A stretch of 64,000 bases of DNA from Pedobacter sp. N36a (lineage in GTDB: Bacteria; Bacteroidota; Bacteroidia; Sphingobacteriales; Sphingobacteriaceae): assembly GCF_014472395.1 (NCBI RefSeq), contig NZ_JACSZW010000012.1:62001-126000 (forward strand), given 5' to 3'. Made by a program: the position numbers and the translations under genes. Each line of letters starts with the position of its first letter. The first letter of the stretch is position 1. Under the pieces are notes generated by a model. The model did no database searches and was not told where the DNA came from. It worked only from the letters and a program-made list of their open reading frames with translations. Positions 54,372 to 62,081 of this stretch are shown piece after piece.

Positions 54372-55241
54372 ATGAAGACACTACTTTTATTAACCGATTT
54401 TTCAACCGATGGAAATCATGCGGCTGAATATGGCTATAATCTTGCCAAGGCCTTACATGCCAATGTCATTCTCTGCAATGCCATTACCATTCCAGAACAG
54501 CTTTCTGAAGTTGGAGAGATAGATTGGCCATTAAATGGATATGATGGCGTTATGGACGATAGTGATGAGCAGCTCAAAAAGTTAAAGAAACATTTTGAGC
54601 ATACAGATCATACCTCAGGTTTTCACCCACAGGTTAGTAGCATGAATCAAACAGGTAGGCTTGCAGATGTGGTGGAGAATGTAATCAATACTTGCCCTGC
54701 CGATATGGTGGTAATGGGTACCCACAGAAAAGGAGTTGCCCATTTTTTGTTTGACAATAATTGTAGAAATATGATAAATGCAACAAGCTGTCCACTGCTT
54801 CTTATACCGCCTCATACAACATTCCGTGATTTCGGAAAAATAGCTTTTGCTACAAATTTTGAATATCCCCAGCAAGATGCTCAGGACGTATATCACCTGG
54901 TATCGCTAGCAAATGTATTTGCTTCAGATATTTTGGCAACTCATGTACACGTTGAACTTCCTAAAAGTGCAGGCCATCATTCTTTAGTAAAAGAGCTGCT
55001 GAAAGGCATAATTCATAAAGCGAATTATCCAAATATTTTCTACAAATCTGTCGAAAATGAAGACCTACAAAATGGCTTGAATTTGTTCCTGGAAGATGAT
55101 GATATTGATTTATTAGTTATGACGCATCGTCCACATGATTTTTTGGATGTTGTTTTAAGAGGTAGTTTAACCAAAAAAATGGCAGCAAGAATTACCGTTC
55201 CGCTACTTGTTCTACCTGAAGGTAACAAGCCAAAGTATTAG
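54372..55241 (+). CDS. Universal stress protein, tandem domain
   Basis: A 289-residue protein with two UspA domains. The first (1-145) starts LLLTDFSTDGNHAAEYGYNLAK and contains GTHRKGVAHFLFDNNCRNMI; the second (about 150-285) starts FGKIAFATNFEYPQQDAQD and ends THRPHDFLDVVLRGSLTKKMA. The first Gly motif is altered (H-R-K), so ATP binding is uncertain. Bacteroidota carry many such tandem Usps in stress regulons. Preceded by the best palindromic pair of the window. Confidence 0.93.
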   Translation: MKTLLLLTDFSTDGNHAAEYGYNLAKALHANVILCNAITIPEQLSEVGEIDWPLNGYDGVMDDSDEQLKKLKKHFEHTDHTSGFHPQVSSMNQTGRLADVVENVINTCPADMVVMGTHRKGVAHFLFDNNCRNMINATSCPLLLIPPHTTFRDFGKIAFATNFEYPQQDAQDVYHLVSLANVFASDILATHVHVELPKSAGHHSLVKELLKGIIHKANYPNIFYKSVENEDLQNGLNLFLEDDDIDLLVMTHRPHDFLDVVLRGSLTKKMAARITVPLLVLPEGNKPKY

Positions 55242-55333
55242 TTCTTTAGAAATATCTTTTTATTTCATTATCTCTGTCGGAATTCATTTCCGGCAGAACG
55301 ATGATCTCTAATTTAACTGCCCGGACATTTTTA

Positions 55334-55599
55334 TTACTGCAGCCTACTGATCAGGTGGTTCAAACGATTCATCTCTTTTTCCAGGTTTGATTGACTATTC
55401 TGAGCCAATGATGCATAACCGGTGATTTTTAAAGAGTCCAATTCTGATACCGAAGTGTAGTAAGAGTGAAATAACAGTAGTTTGCATTTAACTGGGAGGC
55501 TAAAAACAACGCTTAATCTGCTGCATTTAATGCGTTTTTTGTAAAATCAGTAAGTACAAGAATTGTTTTTTTAGTCTTTAAATCTTCAGTGGTTTTCAT
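55334..55599 (-). pseudogene. Broken universal stress protein gene
   Basis: From ATG 55599 it reads MKTTEDLKTKKTILVLTDF then KNALNAAD, TAA, then ALFLASQLNA; after a frameshift it continues LLLFHSYYTSVSELDS, LKITGYASLAQNSQSN and LEKEMNRLNHLISRLQ to a stop at 55334. The internal TAA replaces what is likely Tyr. Only the first Usp domain half remains. It follows the coiled-coil gene at 55632 on the same strand, so both may once have shared a transcript. Confidence 0.8.
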
Positions 55600-55631
55600 A
55601 GTATTAATGTGAGTTAGGCTGAAATCTGGGC

Positions 55632-56012
55632 TCATGTGTTTGGAATATGGCCTAGCAGTTCATTTTTAGTGGCATGAAAAGTCAGTAATATTTCTTCCAT
55701 CTCGCTCTTAAGTAGCTGGTGTTCTTCAATTAAACTTAACTTAATTTCCTTTATTGGTCCATAAGTTAAAGGCGCTAGTCTTTTTTGCAAGTGAATAACC
55801 TGGAGTTTTAGTTTTACTAACTGTTGTTCTAAGGGACTGAATAGGAGCGCTTGTTTCTTGTTAACTTCAGGTTCCAGTGGATTATGAATTAGGTTTTTCA
55901 GAATCACTGATTCCTCATTAATGAATTGTAGATCAGTTGACCATTGTTTTGCGATCAGGAATAATTCCTGTAATTCTGCGCTCAATGCATTGTCTTCTAT
56001 TGTCGTAGTCAT
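55632..56012 (-). CDS. Hypothetical coiled-coil protein
   Basis: A 126-residue acidic, Leu/Glu/Lys-rich protein with no Cys and no signal. Predicted mostly helical (SAELQELFLIAKQWSTDLQF, LVKLKLQVIHLQKRLAPLTY, LIEEHQLLKSEMEEILLTFH), so a helical bundle or coiled coil. I do not recognise a family. It lies between a broken Usp gene and a paired Crp/Fnr-type site whose proximal centre is 54 bases upstream of its start, which suggests it is a member of the same stress regulon. Confidence 0.65.
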   Translation of the reverse strand: MTTTIEDNALSAELQELFLIAKQWSTDLQFINEESVILKNLIHNPLEPEVNKKQALLFSPLEQQLVKLKLQVIHLQKRLAPLTYGPIKEIKLSLIEEHQLLKSEMEEILLTFHATKNELLGHIPNT

Positions 56013-56060
56013 AATTTTAGATTTATATACAAAGGTTCCGCTAATAAATTGTTAAAACAT

Positions 56061-56094
56061 TGATGGCTATCAGTGTTTTACATGATAGGGGTCA
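56061..56094. promoter_or_regulatory. Paired Crp/Fnr-type site in the 56 kb divergon
   Basis: TGATGGCTATCA (56061-56072, perfect TGAT-N4-ATCA) and TGATAGGGGTCA (56083-56094), spacer 10 bp, centres 22 bp apart. It is close to the minus-strand coiled-coil gene (54 bases) and 190 bases from the O-acetyltransferase on the plus strand. Confidence 0.7.
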
Positions 56095-56284
56095 GTTCGG
56101 CAATTGATGTGGAGATTCCGGAATTTCTGACCATTTCATCCTTCTCGTTTTTCCACCGCGTTTAAAAAGCAATACGGATTTCCTCCAACGGGAATCTAAA
56201 TTATAAACAAAAATGAGCTGCTCAGTAAAGTAAATTGAGCCACACAGTAACGTCGCCATGGGGCTTTCTAGTTAATTTTGCTTT

Positions 56285-56917
56285 ATGGAAAATGTGATAG
56301 AAGAAATTGTAATCGAACATAAAACATCAGATATCTTTGAAAGATTGAGGGCTGGTGAGCCTATACGTCTGAACGACCCCGAGTATTTTAAGATCAGCGA
56401 AGTTGTTCACAGGACGATAAAACTATCTCAGCGGCTCAATAATTCAACTGATACCGATCAGGTACGTCAATACTTAACTGAAATCACTGGGGTAGCTATT
56501 GATGAGAGTACGACCATTTTTCCCCCGTTTTATACCAACTTTGGCAGGTTTGTGAAAATTGGTAAGAATGTTTTTATCAATCATGCCTGCTCGTTTCTTG
56601 ATATGGGCGGTATAGCGATTGAAGATGAAGTGCTGATCGGCCCGAGGGTGAATCTAGTCACTGAGAACCACCCTTTAGAACCAAATGACAGGCGGGCTTT
56701 GATTACAAGACCAATTCTGATTAAAAGAAATGCATGGATTGGAGCGGGAGTCACCATCTTGCCTGGGGTAACAATCGGCGAACATGCGGTAGTTGCGGCT
56801 GGTGCAGTAGTTTCAAAAGATGTTCCTGATAATGTGGTTGTGGGAGGCATCCCTGCAAAAATCATTAAATCAATTCAGACTAGCTTTTGCCCTGATGGTG
56901 CTAGGGCTGGCCTGTAA
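56285..56917 (+). CDS. Maltose/galactoside-type O-acetyltransferase (hexapeptide repeat)
   Basis: A 210-residue left-handed beta-helix enzyme. The N-terminal helical part (about 15-75) resembles the Mac domain; the hexapeptide coils begin near 85 (FYTNFGRFVKIGKNVFINHAC), with the active-site His in TENHPLE and the acetyl-CoA stretch NAWIGAGVTILPGVTIGEHAVVAAGAVVSKDVPDNVVVGG. It acetylates sugars or related acceptors; the acceptor is unknown. Confidence 0.9.
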   Translation: MENVIEEIVIEHKTSDIFERLRAGEPIRLNDPEYFKISEVVHRTIKLSQRLNNSTDTDQVRQYLTEITGVAIDESTTIFPPFYTNFGRFVKIGKNVFINHACSFLDMGGIAIEDEVLIGPRVNLVTENHPLEPNDRRALITRPILIKRNAWIGAGVTILPGVTIGEHAVVAAGAVVSKDVPDNVVVGGIPAKIIKSIQTSFCPDGARAGL

Positions 56918-56977
56918 GGATCTGATTCCTTTTGATAAATTGGATTCATTTTTCAAAGTGCATTTAAAATGGGAGAT

Positions 56978-57451
56978 ATGAAGCATTCATTTTTAGTCAG
57001 TGCTCTTTTGATGTTGATGATTGGGGGCAGGACATCCTCATGTGACAAAAAAGATAATACCATCAATCCTAATACAATAGATAAAAACAATCATATGGTA
57101 ACCAACAAGATCAAAGTACAAGTGGGTTCGAAAACCTTTATAGCTACCTTGTCGGATAACAGTTCTGCGAAAGCCTTTATGAATATGTTGCCGATGACCA
57201 TCAATTTGGCAGAGTTAAACGGTAACGAGAAGTATTTTGATCTTTCGAAGAGTCTTCCCACAAACTCGGCTAATCCAGGAACTATACAGAACGGGGATCT
57301 GATGCTTTATGGTTCACGGACATTGGTACTTTTCTATAAAAGTTTTTCTACCTCATACAGCTATACAAGGATTGGACGTATAGATCATATTTTAGGATTT
57401 GCAGAGGCATTGGGGGCAAGAGAGGTCGGGGTAGCGTTTGAATTAAATTGA
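56978..57451 (+). CDS. Cyclophilin-like fold protein, exported
   Basis: About 157 residues. I chose ATG 56978 because GGGAGAT directly precedes it as a ribosome site and it begins a signal-like sequence (MKHSFLVSALLMLMIGG) with Cys22 as a weak lipobox candidate; ATG 56969 is the alternative. The rest (KIKVQVGSKTFIATLSDNSSAKAF, LPMTINLAELNGNEKYFDL, NGDLMLYGSRTLVLFYKSF, RIGRID) matches the bacterial cyclophilin-like family of unknown activity. Single gene on the plus strand behind the acetyltransferase. Confidence 0.8.
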   Translation: MKHSFLVSALLMLMIGGRTSSCDKKDNTINPNTIDKNNHMVTNKIKVQVGSKTFIATLSDNSSAKAFMNMLPMTINLAELNGNEKYFDLSKSLPTNSANPGTIQNGDLMLYGSRTLVLFYKSFSTSYSYTRIGRIDHILGFAEALGAREVGVAFELN

Positions 57452-57553
57452 TATAGCAATCATTTTTATAAGTTTTAATCTCTTAGTAGCTTGAGGCAAC
57501 TATAATAGATCATCGGGAACTTCTTAAAGCCATAGGAAGAAGCATTAAACTTG

Positions 57554-57601
57554 TTAAAATAAAATTTGCCAGATTTTGAAAATATAGAATTATTTTTTGC
57601 G
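57554..57601 (+). repeat. 48-bp dispersed repeat, copy 2
   Basis: Matches 32800-32847 at 43 of 48 bases without gaps. This copy lies about 93-140 bases upstream of the PAS protein gene and points towards it. Both copies end in TATTTTTTGCG. The flanking 57452-57693 is otherwise AT-rich without genes. Confidence 0.7.
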
Positions 57602-57693
57602 TAAGCGATGCTTGGCTTTCCATTTTGCATTATGTAAAATTAATCCGGTATGAACTTAATTAATAAGCTACCTTTTCTATGTATTTTTGAGTT

Positions 57694-58278
57694 ATGAATA
57701 GTATAGAACATTTTCATGCAATTAAAGAACTGTTAGGTGATTCAAGAACATATTATCTTATAGCAGTAGATATGGATTCTAATTACAGTTATGTTAATAG
57801 GCATTACACCGAAGCTTTTCAAACTATTCATGGTGATCTTGTAGGCAAGCATTATGCTATAACTATGCACGAAGATGATCAACAAATTTGTCAAACAGTT
57901 TCAGAAAAAGCATTTATGTATAGAGAATCAGTTTTTCCTGCAATCTTACGTAAGCATGATGGTAACGGTGGTTTTATTATTACAAAATGGGAATATAAGG
58001 CAATGTTCAATGACCATGATTTACCTATAGGGATATTTTGTATTGGTCATGATATCACTGAATTTATGAAAGTTAGTGGAAAGCTCCACGAGATTAAGAT
58101 CAGTCATTCTCATTCAATTCGCCGATATGTTGCAAATCTGTTGGGGCTTGGGAAATTAATACAAGAGGCTACAGACCTGATAGATGTTAAACACGCTGCA
58201 AAAATGATTGTTCAAAGTGCTGCAGATCTTGACATAGTTGTTAAAGAAATTCATAGGAATGAATCTGCAGGTACCTAA
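57694..58278 (+). CDS. PAS-domain protein with H-box-like tail but no kinase domain
   Basis: A 194-residue cytoplasmic protein. PAS domain about 10-125 (YLIAVDMDSNYSYVNRHY, WEYKAMFNDHDLPIGIFCIGHDITE), then a helical tail with HSHSIRRYVANLLGLGKLI, which looks like the phosphorylated H-box helix of histidine kinases (S-H-x-I-R-x-P-x-A-N-L-L-G-L) with Pro replaced by Tyr. There is no HATPase domain; the gene ends with a normal stop. An 89-nt piece of this tail is duplicated at 6439-6527. It may act as a sensor that docks on a kinase, or be a truncated kinase. Confidence 0.75.
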   Translation: MNSIEHFHAIKELLGDSRTYYLIAVDMDSNYSYVNRHYTEAFQTIHGDLVGKHYAITMHEDDQQICQTVSEKAFMYRESVFPAILRKHDGNGGFIITKWEYKAMFNDHDLPIGIFCIGHDITEFMKVSGKLHEIKISHSHSIRRYVANLLGLGKLIQEATDLIDVKHAAKMIVQSAADLDIVVKEIHRNESAGT

Positions 58279-58553
58279 AGAAAACTCTCAGTTAAAAAGC
58301 TCATTCAGGAACGACGTTTAAATATACAATCCAGCTCGGCTAATGGAGCTATCCAAGACCTCAATCAAGGACTTTAGCCGCAAATTGTCTAGTTCTGGTA
58401 GCTTCTATTTGCTTGTAAATGTAGCATGTGCTATAGTGTTTTTTCTATATAGGATAGGAGCTTATAGGCGGTTGACCTCCCCCCGAAAAACCAGACCGCT
58501 GAAAAGTCGAAAAAATCGGGGCAATTACTTAACTTAAACATACAGTAATTGAG

Positions 58554-58820
58554 ATGAAAAAGAGCAAGTTTACAGAAGCGCAGATTGCATTTGCACTGCA
58601 ACAGGCAGAAACGGGAGTTTCTGTAGAGGAGGTTTGTCGCAAAATGGGTATTCACCAGGCGACCTATTACAACTGGAAGAAGAAATTCGGTGGTCTGGGT
58701 GTCACTGAACTCAGACGTCTACGACAGCTAGAGAATGAGAATGCCAAACTCAAACAACTCGTAGCAGATTTAAGTCTGGACAAACATATGCTACAAGATG
58801 TACTTAAAAAAAAGCTTTAA
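58554..58820 (+). CDS. IS3-family transposase OrfA
   Basis: An 88-residue HTH protein: KFTEAQIAFALQQAETGVS, the recognition helix region HQATYYNWKKKFGG and the coiled coil ELRRLRQLENENAKLKQL. It ends KKKL-stop in the slippery run AAAAAAAAG (58806-58814), where -1 slippage joins it to orfB. Confidence 0.93.
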   Translation: MKKSKFTEAQIAFALQQAETGVSVEEVCRKMGIHQATYYNWKKKFGGLGVTELRRLRQLENENAKLKQLVADLSLDKHMLQDVLKKKL

Positions 58821-58831
58821 GGCCAGCCCAG

Positions 58832-59650
58832 TTGAAGGGGCTGGCCGAAGCTTTAGTAGTCAGTTACAAAGTTTCTGTGCACAGGGCTTGTGCGGTCACT
58901 AAGTTTTGCCGCTCGATGTGGTATTATAAAAAGATAGGTCGTGATGACAAGGTAATCAGAATGCGTATGAAGGAGATTGTGGAAACTCGGGTCAGATATG
59001 GCAGTGAAAGAATCTTTACATTGCTTCGTCGGGAAGGCTTTAAAGATAGTTATAACAGAGTTTACAGGCTTTATAAGCTGGAAGGATTAAACCTGCGTAG
59101 TAAAAGACCAAGAAGAAACCGAGCCGGTGCGCATCGCTTAGAACGCGTACCGCCCTCGCATTTACATGAGTGCTGGAGTATGGACTTTGTGTCCGATCAG
59201 CTGTTTGACGGCAGGAAATTCAGGTCCTTAACTATAGTGGATAATTATACAAGATTTTGCCTTGATATTTACCCAGAGCAAGGTATAAAAGGGGAACAGG
59301 TGGTAACTGTATTGGAAAGGTTAAAAGAAGAATGCAATGCCATTCCAAAAAAAATTAGAGTAGATAACGGAAGTGAATTTATATCCAAAGTATTGGATAA
59401 ATGGGCATATGAAAATCAGGTCATACTTGATTTCTCCCGCCCGGGGAAACCCACAGATAATGCATATATTGAGTCTTTTAATGGAAGCTTCCGTGATGAA
59501 TGCCTAAACACCAACTGGTTCTTGTCAATGGAAGATGCTATAGAAAAAATCGAAGCATGGAGAGCAGAATATAATACCTTTAGACCACATAGTTCCTTAG
59601 GAGGTTTAACGCCTCAGGAGATGTGGAAAAAAAAACAGTTAACGCCCTGA
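58832..59650 (+). CDS. IS3-family transposase OrfB (DDE integrase)
   Basis: A 272-residue catalytic part, in the -1 frame relative to orfA; the frame is open back into the A-run at 58806-58813, so the active product is probably an OrfAB fusion made by -1 frameshifting at A-AAA-AAG (58808-58814). TTG 58832 is only a possible separate start. Domains: HTH_21 about 45-100 (RYGSERIFTLLRREGFKDS), integrase core with Asp in CWSMDFVSDQLFDG, Asp in KIRVDNGSEFISK and Glu in DNAYIESFNGSFRDECL. Intact. Confidence 0.93.
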   Translation: MKGLAEALVVSYKVSVHRACAVTKFCRSMWYYKKIGRDDKVIRMRMKEIVETRVRYGSERIFTLLRREGFKDSYNRVYRLYKLEGLNLRSKRPRRNRAGAHRLERVPPSHLHECWSMDFVSDQLFDGRKFRSLTIVDNYTRFCLDIYPEQGIKGEQVVTVLERLKEECNAIPKKIRVDNGSEFISKVLDKWAYENQVILDFSRPGKPTDNAYIESFNGSFRDECLNTNWFLSMEDAIEKIEAWRAEYNTFRPHSSLGGLTPQEMWKKKQLTP

Positions 59651-59691
59651 TTTTCGAATTTAGCGTGTCTTAAAATTGGGGGGAGGTCAAA

Positions 59692-59919
59692 GTCCAGTAT
59701 ATACAACCAGGACGGCCGATGCAAAATGGGTACATCGAACGCTTTAACAGAACCTTCAGAGAAAATATATTAGATGCCTATTTATTTGAGGATATGATGC
59801 AGGTACAAATATTAGGCGAAGAATGGATGCAGGATTATAACTACTCCAGGCCACATGAGGCACTTAACGGTAAAACTCCGATGGAGTATAAAGCCCTGCG
59901 GGCGGCATGTTGTCATTAA
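59692..59919 (+). pseudogene. IS3-family OrfB C-terminal fragment
   Basis: Reads VQYIQPGRPMQNGYIERFN (DDE glutamate in YIERFN), RTFRENILDAYLFEDM and YSRPHEALNGKTPMEYKALR to stop 59917-59919. It supplies exactly the segment missing from the orfB remnant at 813-1410. A fragment only. Confidence 0.88.
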
Positions 59920-59951
59920 TCCAACTAGAAAAAAGTTGGATTAATAACAAC
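59909..59951. repeat. 18-bp stem-loop at the end of orfB remnant
   Basis: GTTGTCATTAATCCAACT (59909-59926) pairs with AGTTGGATTAATAACAAC (59934-59951) with one mismatch and a 7-nt loop. It contains the orfB stop codon. It stands at the place equivalent to the hairpin 782-820 in the sister element, though the sequence differs. Confidence 0.75.
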
Positions 59952-60009
59952 AGTTATTATAAATTTGGATTCTCGTTAGCAGACCGGTTCGAAAAAAGGG
60001 AGGGTTACA

Positions 60010-60343
60010 CTTCTATTTGTGATAAGGAGGCTAAAGAAGCTGTGAAAGTTTTACTGATTGAGCCCAATTCAAATAAAGTCTTATTTGTTACTTTTGCTTC
60101 TGTATCTTTAGATAATACTCCATAGTTGTAAAAGGAATGTTTACCGTTGACTGTTATACAAATGCTTATTCCTAGAATTTCATTTTCAACCATTAAAGGT
60201 TTAGCTAATTCATCTACAAAAGTTTTTATAGTTTGACCTTTTAAAGTATTAAAACTCAAAAAAAAGATTAAGCTACTAAAAAAAGCTGTTTTTGTACAGC
60301 TTTGTAAAGAAGAATTCGTTAGATTCCTTGTGATTTTATTCAT
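60010..60343 (-). pseudogene. Class C beta-lactamase-like gene, truncated by an IS
   Basis: The first about 110 residues of a serine hydrolase of the beta-lactamase class C/PBP-like family. It starts at 60343 with a signal sequence (about residues 17-36), then FVDELAKPLMVENEILGIS and the catalytic SxxK in FELGSISKTFTASLA. Homology ends at 60010, where the IS terminal repeat begins. The KTG and YxN motifs and two thirds of the protein are gone, so no enzyme can be made. Confidence 0.88.
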
Positions 60344-60396
60344 GATAATTTATTTGACTATCGTCAAAAGTAAGGATAATTAGAGATATAGACTGT

Positions 60397-60816
60397 TTAG
60401 TTACCTCTATAGGTGGAATAGCCATAAGGAGATAATGTGATTGGAACATGATAGTGCTTATCATCCTTAATTTCAAACACAACTTCGATAAAAGGGTAAA
60501 AGGATAGTGTGTTTTTTTGTTTAAAGTAATCAGCAACTAGAAAAGTAAGCTTGAATACTCCTTTTTCTGATTTATTTTGGTTCAAAAAATCTTTGATTCT
60601 TCCATTTTCATCAGTGCTTTTTTGGTCTATTAACGTCCATTGTTTATTTTGGTCATTAAGTTTTTCAAGTTTTACAGGTACACCGGGCGCTGGTAGGCCT
60701 GTAGAAACATCCAGTATATGACTTGATAATTGGTATGTTGGAACCTGTGCGTTGGCGAAACTAGTTGCCAAACCTAGAATTAGCGATAAAATAATTTTTT
60801 TTAAATGCATTGTCAT
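60397..60816 (-). CDS. uraH: Hydroxyisourate hydrolase (transthyretin-like), exported
   Basis: About 139 residues. Signal peptide (KKIILSLILGLATSFANA), then the transthyretin-like fold: YQLSSHILDVSTGLPAPGVPVKLE (HILD motif with catalytic His), the central DENGRIKDF, and the C-terminal tetrapeptide YRGN in place of the usual YRGS. It hydrolyses 5-hydroxyisourate, the second step of urate breakdown. The export signal suggests a periplasmic role. Starts at 60816 or 60810 are both possible. It lies 30 bases from the GlcG-like gene upstream. Confidence 0.88.
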   Translation of the reverse strand: MTMHLKKIILSLILGLATSFANAQVPTYQLSSHILDVSTGLPAPGVPVKLEKLNDQNKQWTLIDQKSTDENGRIKDFLNQNKSEKGVFKLTFLVADYFKQKNTLSFYPFIEVVFEIKDDKHYHVPITLSPYGYSTYRGN

Positions 60817-60846
60817 AATCTTTGAGTTAAATTGTGGTTAGAAATG

Positions 60847-61395
60847 TTATTTTGCGATTAGGTCAGCTTCTAAAAGCTGTGCAGCCCTGGCAATTTGATC
60901 ATCATTTTCTGGACTGCCTCCACCTGCTACACCAACTGCTCCAATTATTTTATCATGATGATAAAGTGGCACTCCTCCTCCGAGTAACAGCAGTTCAGGT
61001 AGATGAGCTAAATTTTCTGTCGAAGCGGTCAATTTTGCATTTCTTGCCAGGCTCAGCGTGGAAGTTTTAGTTGAAAGTGAGCTGAATGCTTTTCTTCTTG
61101 CTGCTTCTGTATTATGTGGACCTACACCATCTCCACGGCTTAAAATTATGATCTGTCCACTTGAATCAACTATTGCAATGCAGACTTGCTTGTTTAGCTC
61201 CAGCGCTTTTTGCCTGACTAAAATACTGAGCTCAGTGGCTGCTTTCAATGTAAGTTGTTCTGTTTGAATAAAAAAAGAATCAGATAATGTCAAAGCTGGG
61301 TTAGCGCTATGGTCTTTTAGCTTGGCTTTATTTTCTCCAGACTGCCCAAAAGATAATAATGGTAAAAATAGGATTAGTTTTAAATACTGTTTCAT
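60847..61395 (-). CDS. GlcG/HbpS-family (DUF336) protein, exported
   Basis: About 182 residues. I chose the start at 61395 because MKQYLKLILFLPLLSFGQ is a good signal peptide; the start at 61413 adds six residues. The DUF336 domain follows (LTLKAATELSILVRQKALEL, VCIAIVDSSGQIIILSRGDG, KAFSSLSTKTSTLSLA, GGGVPLYHHDKIIGAVGVAGG). Relatives bind heme or small molecules. It lies upstream of the hydroxyisourate hydrolase, same strand, and may be co-transcribed. Confidence 0.88.
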   Translation of the reverse strand: MKQYLKLILFLPLLSFGQSGENKAKLKDHSANPALTLSDSFFIQTEQLTLKAATELSILVRQKALELNKQVCIAIVDSSGQIIILSRGDGVGPHNTEAARRKAFSSLSTKTSTLSLARNAKLTASTENLAHLPELLLLGGGVPLYHHDKIIGAVGVAGGGSPENDDQIARAAQLLEADLIAK

Positions 61396-61459
61396 TGCAT
61401 CTTTTTTTTCCAAAGATATAGTAGCGACTTTATTAAAACGTTGCCCTAAGTCAACGTTT

Positions 61460-62029
61460 TCAAAGCTTATGTTTTATTCGGCTTAAAGTTGAGGGAGATA
61501 GACCAAGGTAAGAGGCTGCCATTTTGTTAGATATTCTTGAAAGGAATTTAGGATATTGGTTGTTGATCCATTTCACCTTTTCTATTGCATCAAAACCTTG
61601 GAAACCATAAATTCTTTTTTGAGCGGTAATAAAACCCAACTCTAATATATGACGGTAAACCTTTGCAAATTGTGGTATTTGATCCACCAAAGAATAAAAA
61701 TCTGTTCTTGTAATGGTTAATAATTCAGATTTTTCAATGGTTTGTAAATATTCAAATGCTGGTTGCTGATCAATTAGACTTGGCAGGGCGGTTCCAAAGC
61801 CACCCTCAAAAGCAAAAAAACGTGTGGTTTCCAATCCAGTTTTATTTATTGTGAAAACCCTGATACAACCCTTGTTTACAAAATAATGGTTTTTACATAC
61901 CTCATGGTAATCAAGGAGTATTTGGTTTCTTCTTGTTTTTATCAGCTTGAACTTACTCAAGATAAATGCTAGCGTATGCTCATCTATTTCTCCTGCCTGT
62001 TTGATGTAATCCGCTAATAGTTTAAACAT
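61460..62029 (-). CDS. Crp/Fnr-family transcriptional regulator
   Basis: A 189-residue regulator with a Crp-type beta roll (about 10-110; RRNQILLDYHEVCKNHYFVNKGCI) and a C-terminal HTH (about 150-185; FLSRISNKMAASYLGLSPSTLSRIKHKL). No clear cAMP-binding Arg. It ends 47-65 bases before the GlcG-like gene start on the same strand, so it probably controls the GlcG-uraH pair. Confidence 0.9.
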   Translation of the reverse strand: MFKLLADYIKQAGEIDEHTLAFILSKFKLIKTRRNQILLDYHEVCKNHYFVNKGCIRVFTINKTGLETTRFFAFEGGFGTALPSLIDQQPAFEYLQTIEKSELLTITRTDFYSLVDQIPQFAKVYRHILELGFITAQKRIYGFQGFDAIEKVKWINNQYPKFLSRISNKMAASYLGLSPSTLSRIKHKL

Positions 62030-62081
62030 ATCTCATATTTTAAAGGATCAAAATATCTAGGTTAAATATTAAATCACTTGT

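Larger units (their letters stand above)
58472..59690 (+). mobile_element. Complete IS3-family insertion sequence
   Basis: The element is bounded by TTGACCTCCCCCC (58472-58484) and its complement GGGGGGAGGTCAA (59678-59690), 13 of 13 matching. It carries orfA and orfB with all DDE motifs and a slippery A-run between them, so it looks intact and potentially active. It is inserted at the edge of another, older IS3-family remnant (59691-60009). No target duplication is visible, and the left part of the older element is missing, so a deletion accompanied or followed insertion. Confidence 0.92.
59691..60009 (+). mobile_element. Right-end remnant of an IS3-family element
   Basis: Contains the orfB 3' end, a hairpin and the terminal repeat GGGAGGGTTACA (59998-60009). 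The outer 28 bases (ACCGGTTCGAAAAAAGGG onward) match the left end of the element at 712-1760 in reverse, so they are the same element type. The left part was lost where the other IS (58472-59690) inserted. It interrupts a beta-lactamase-like gene. Confidence 0.85.
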
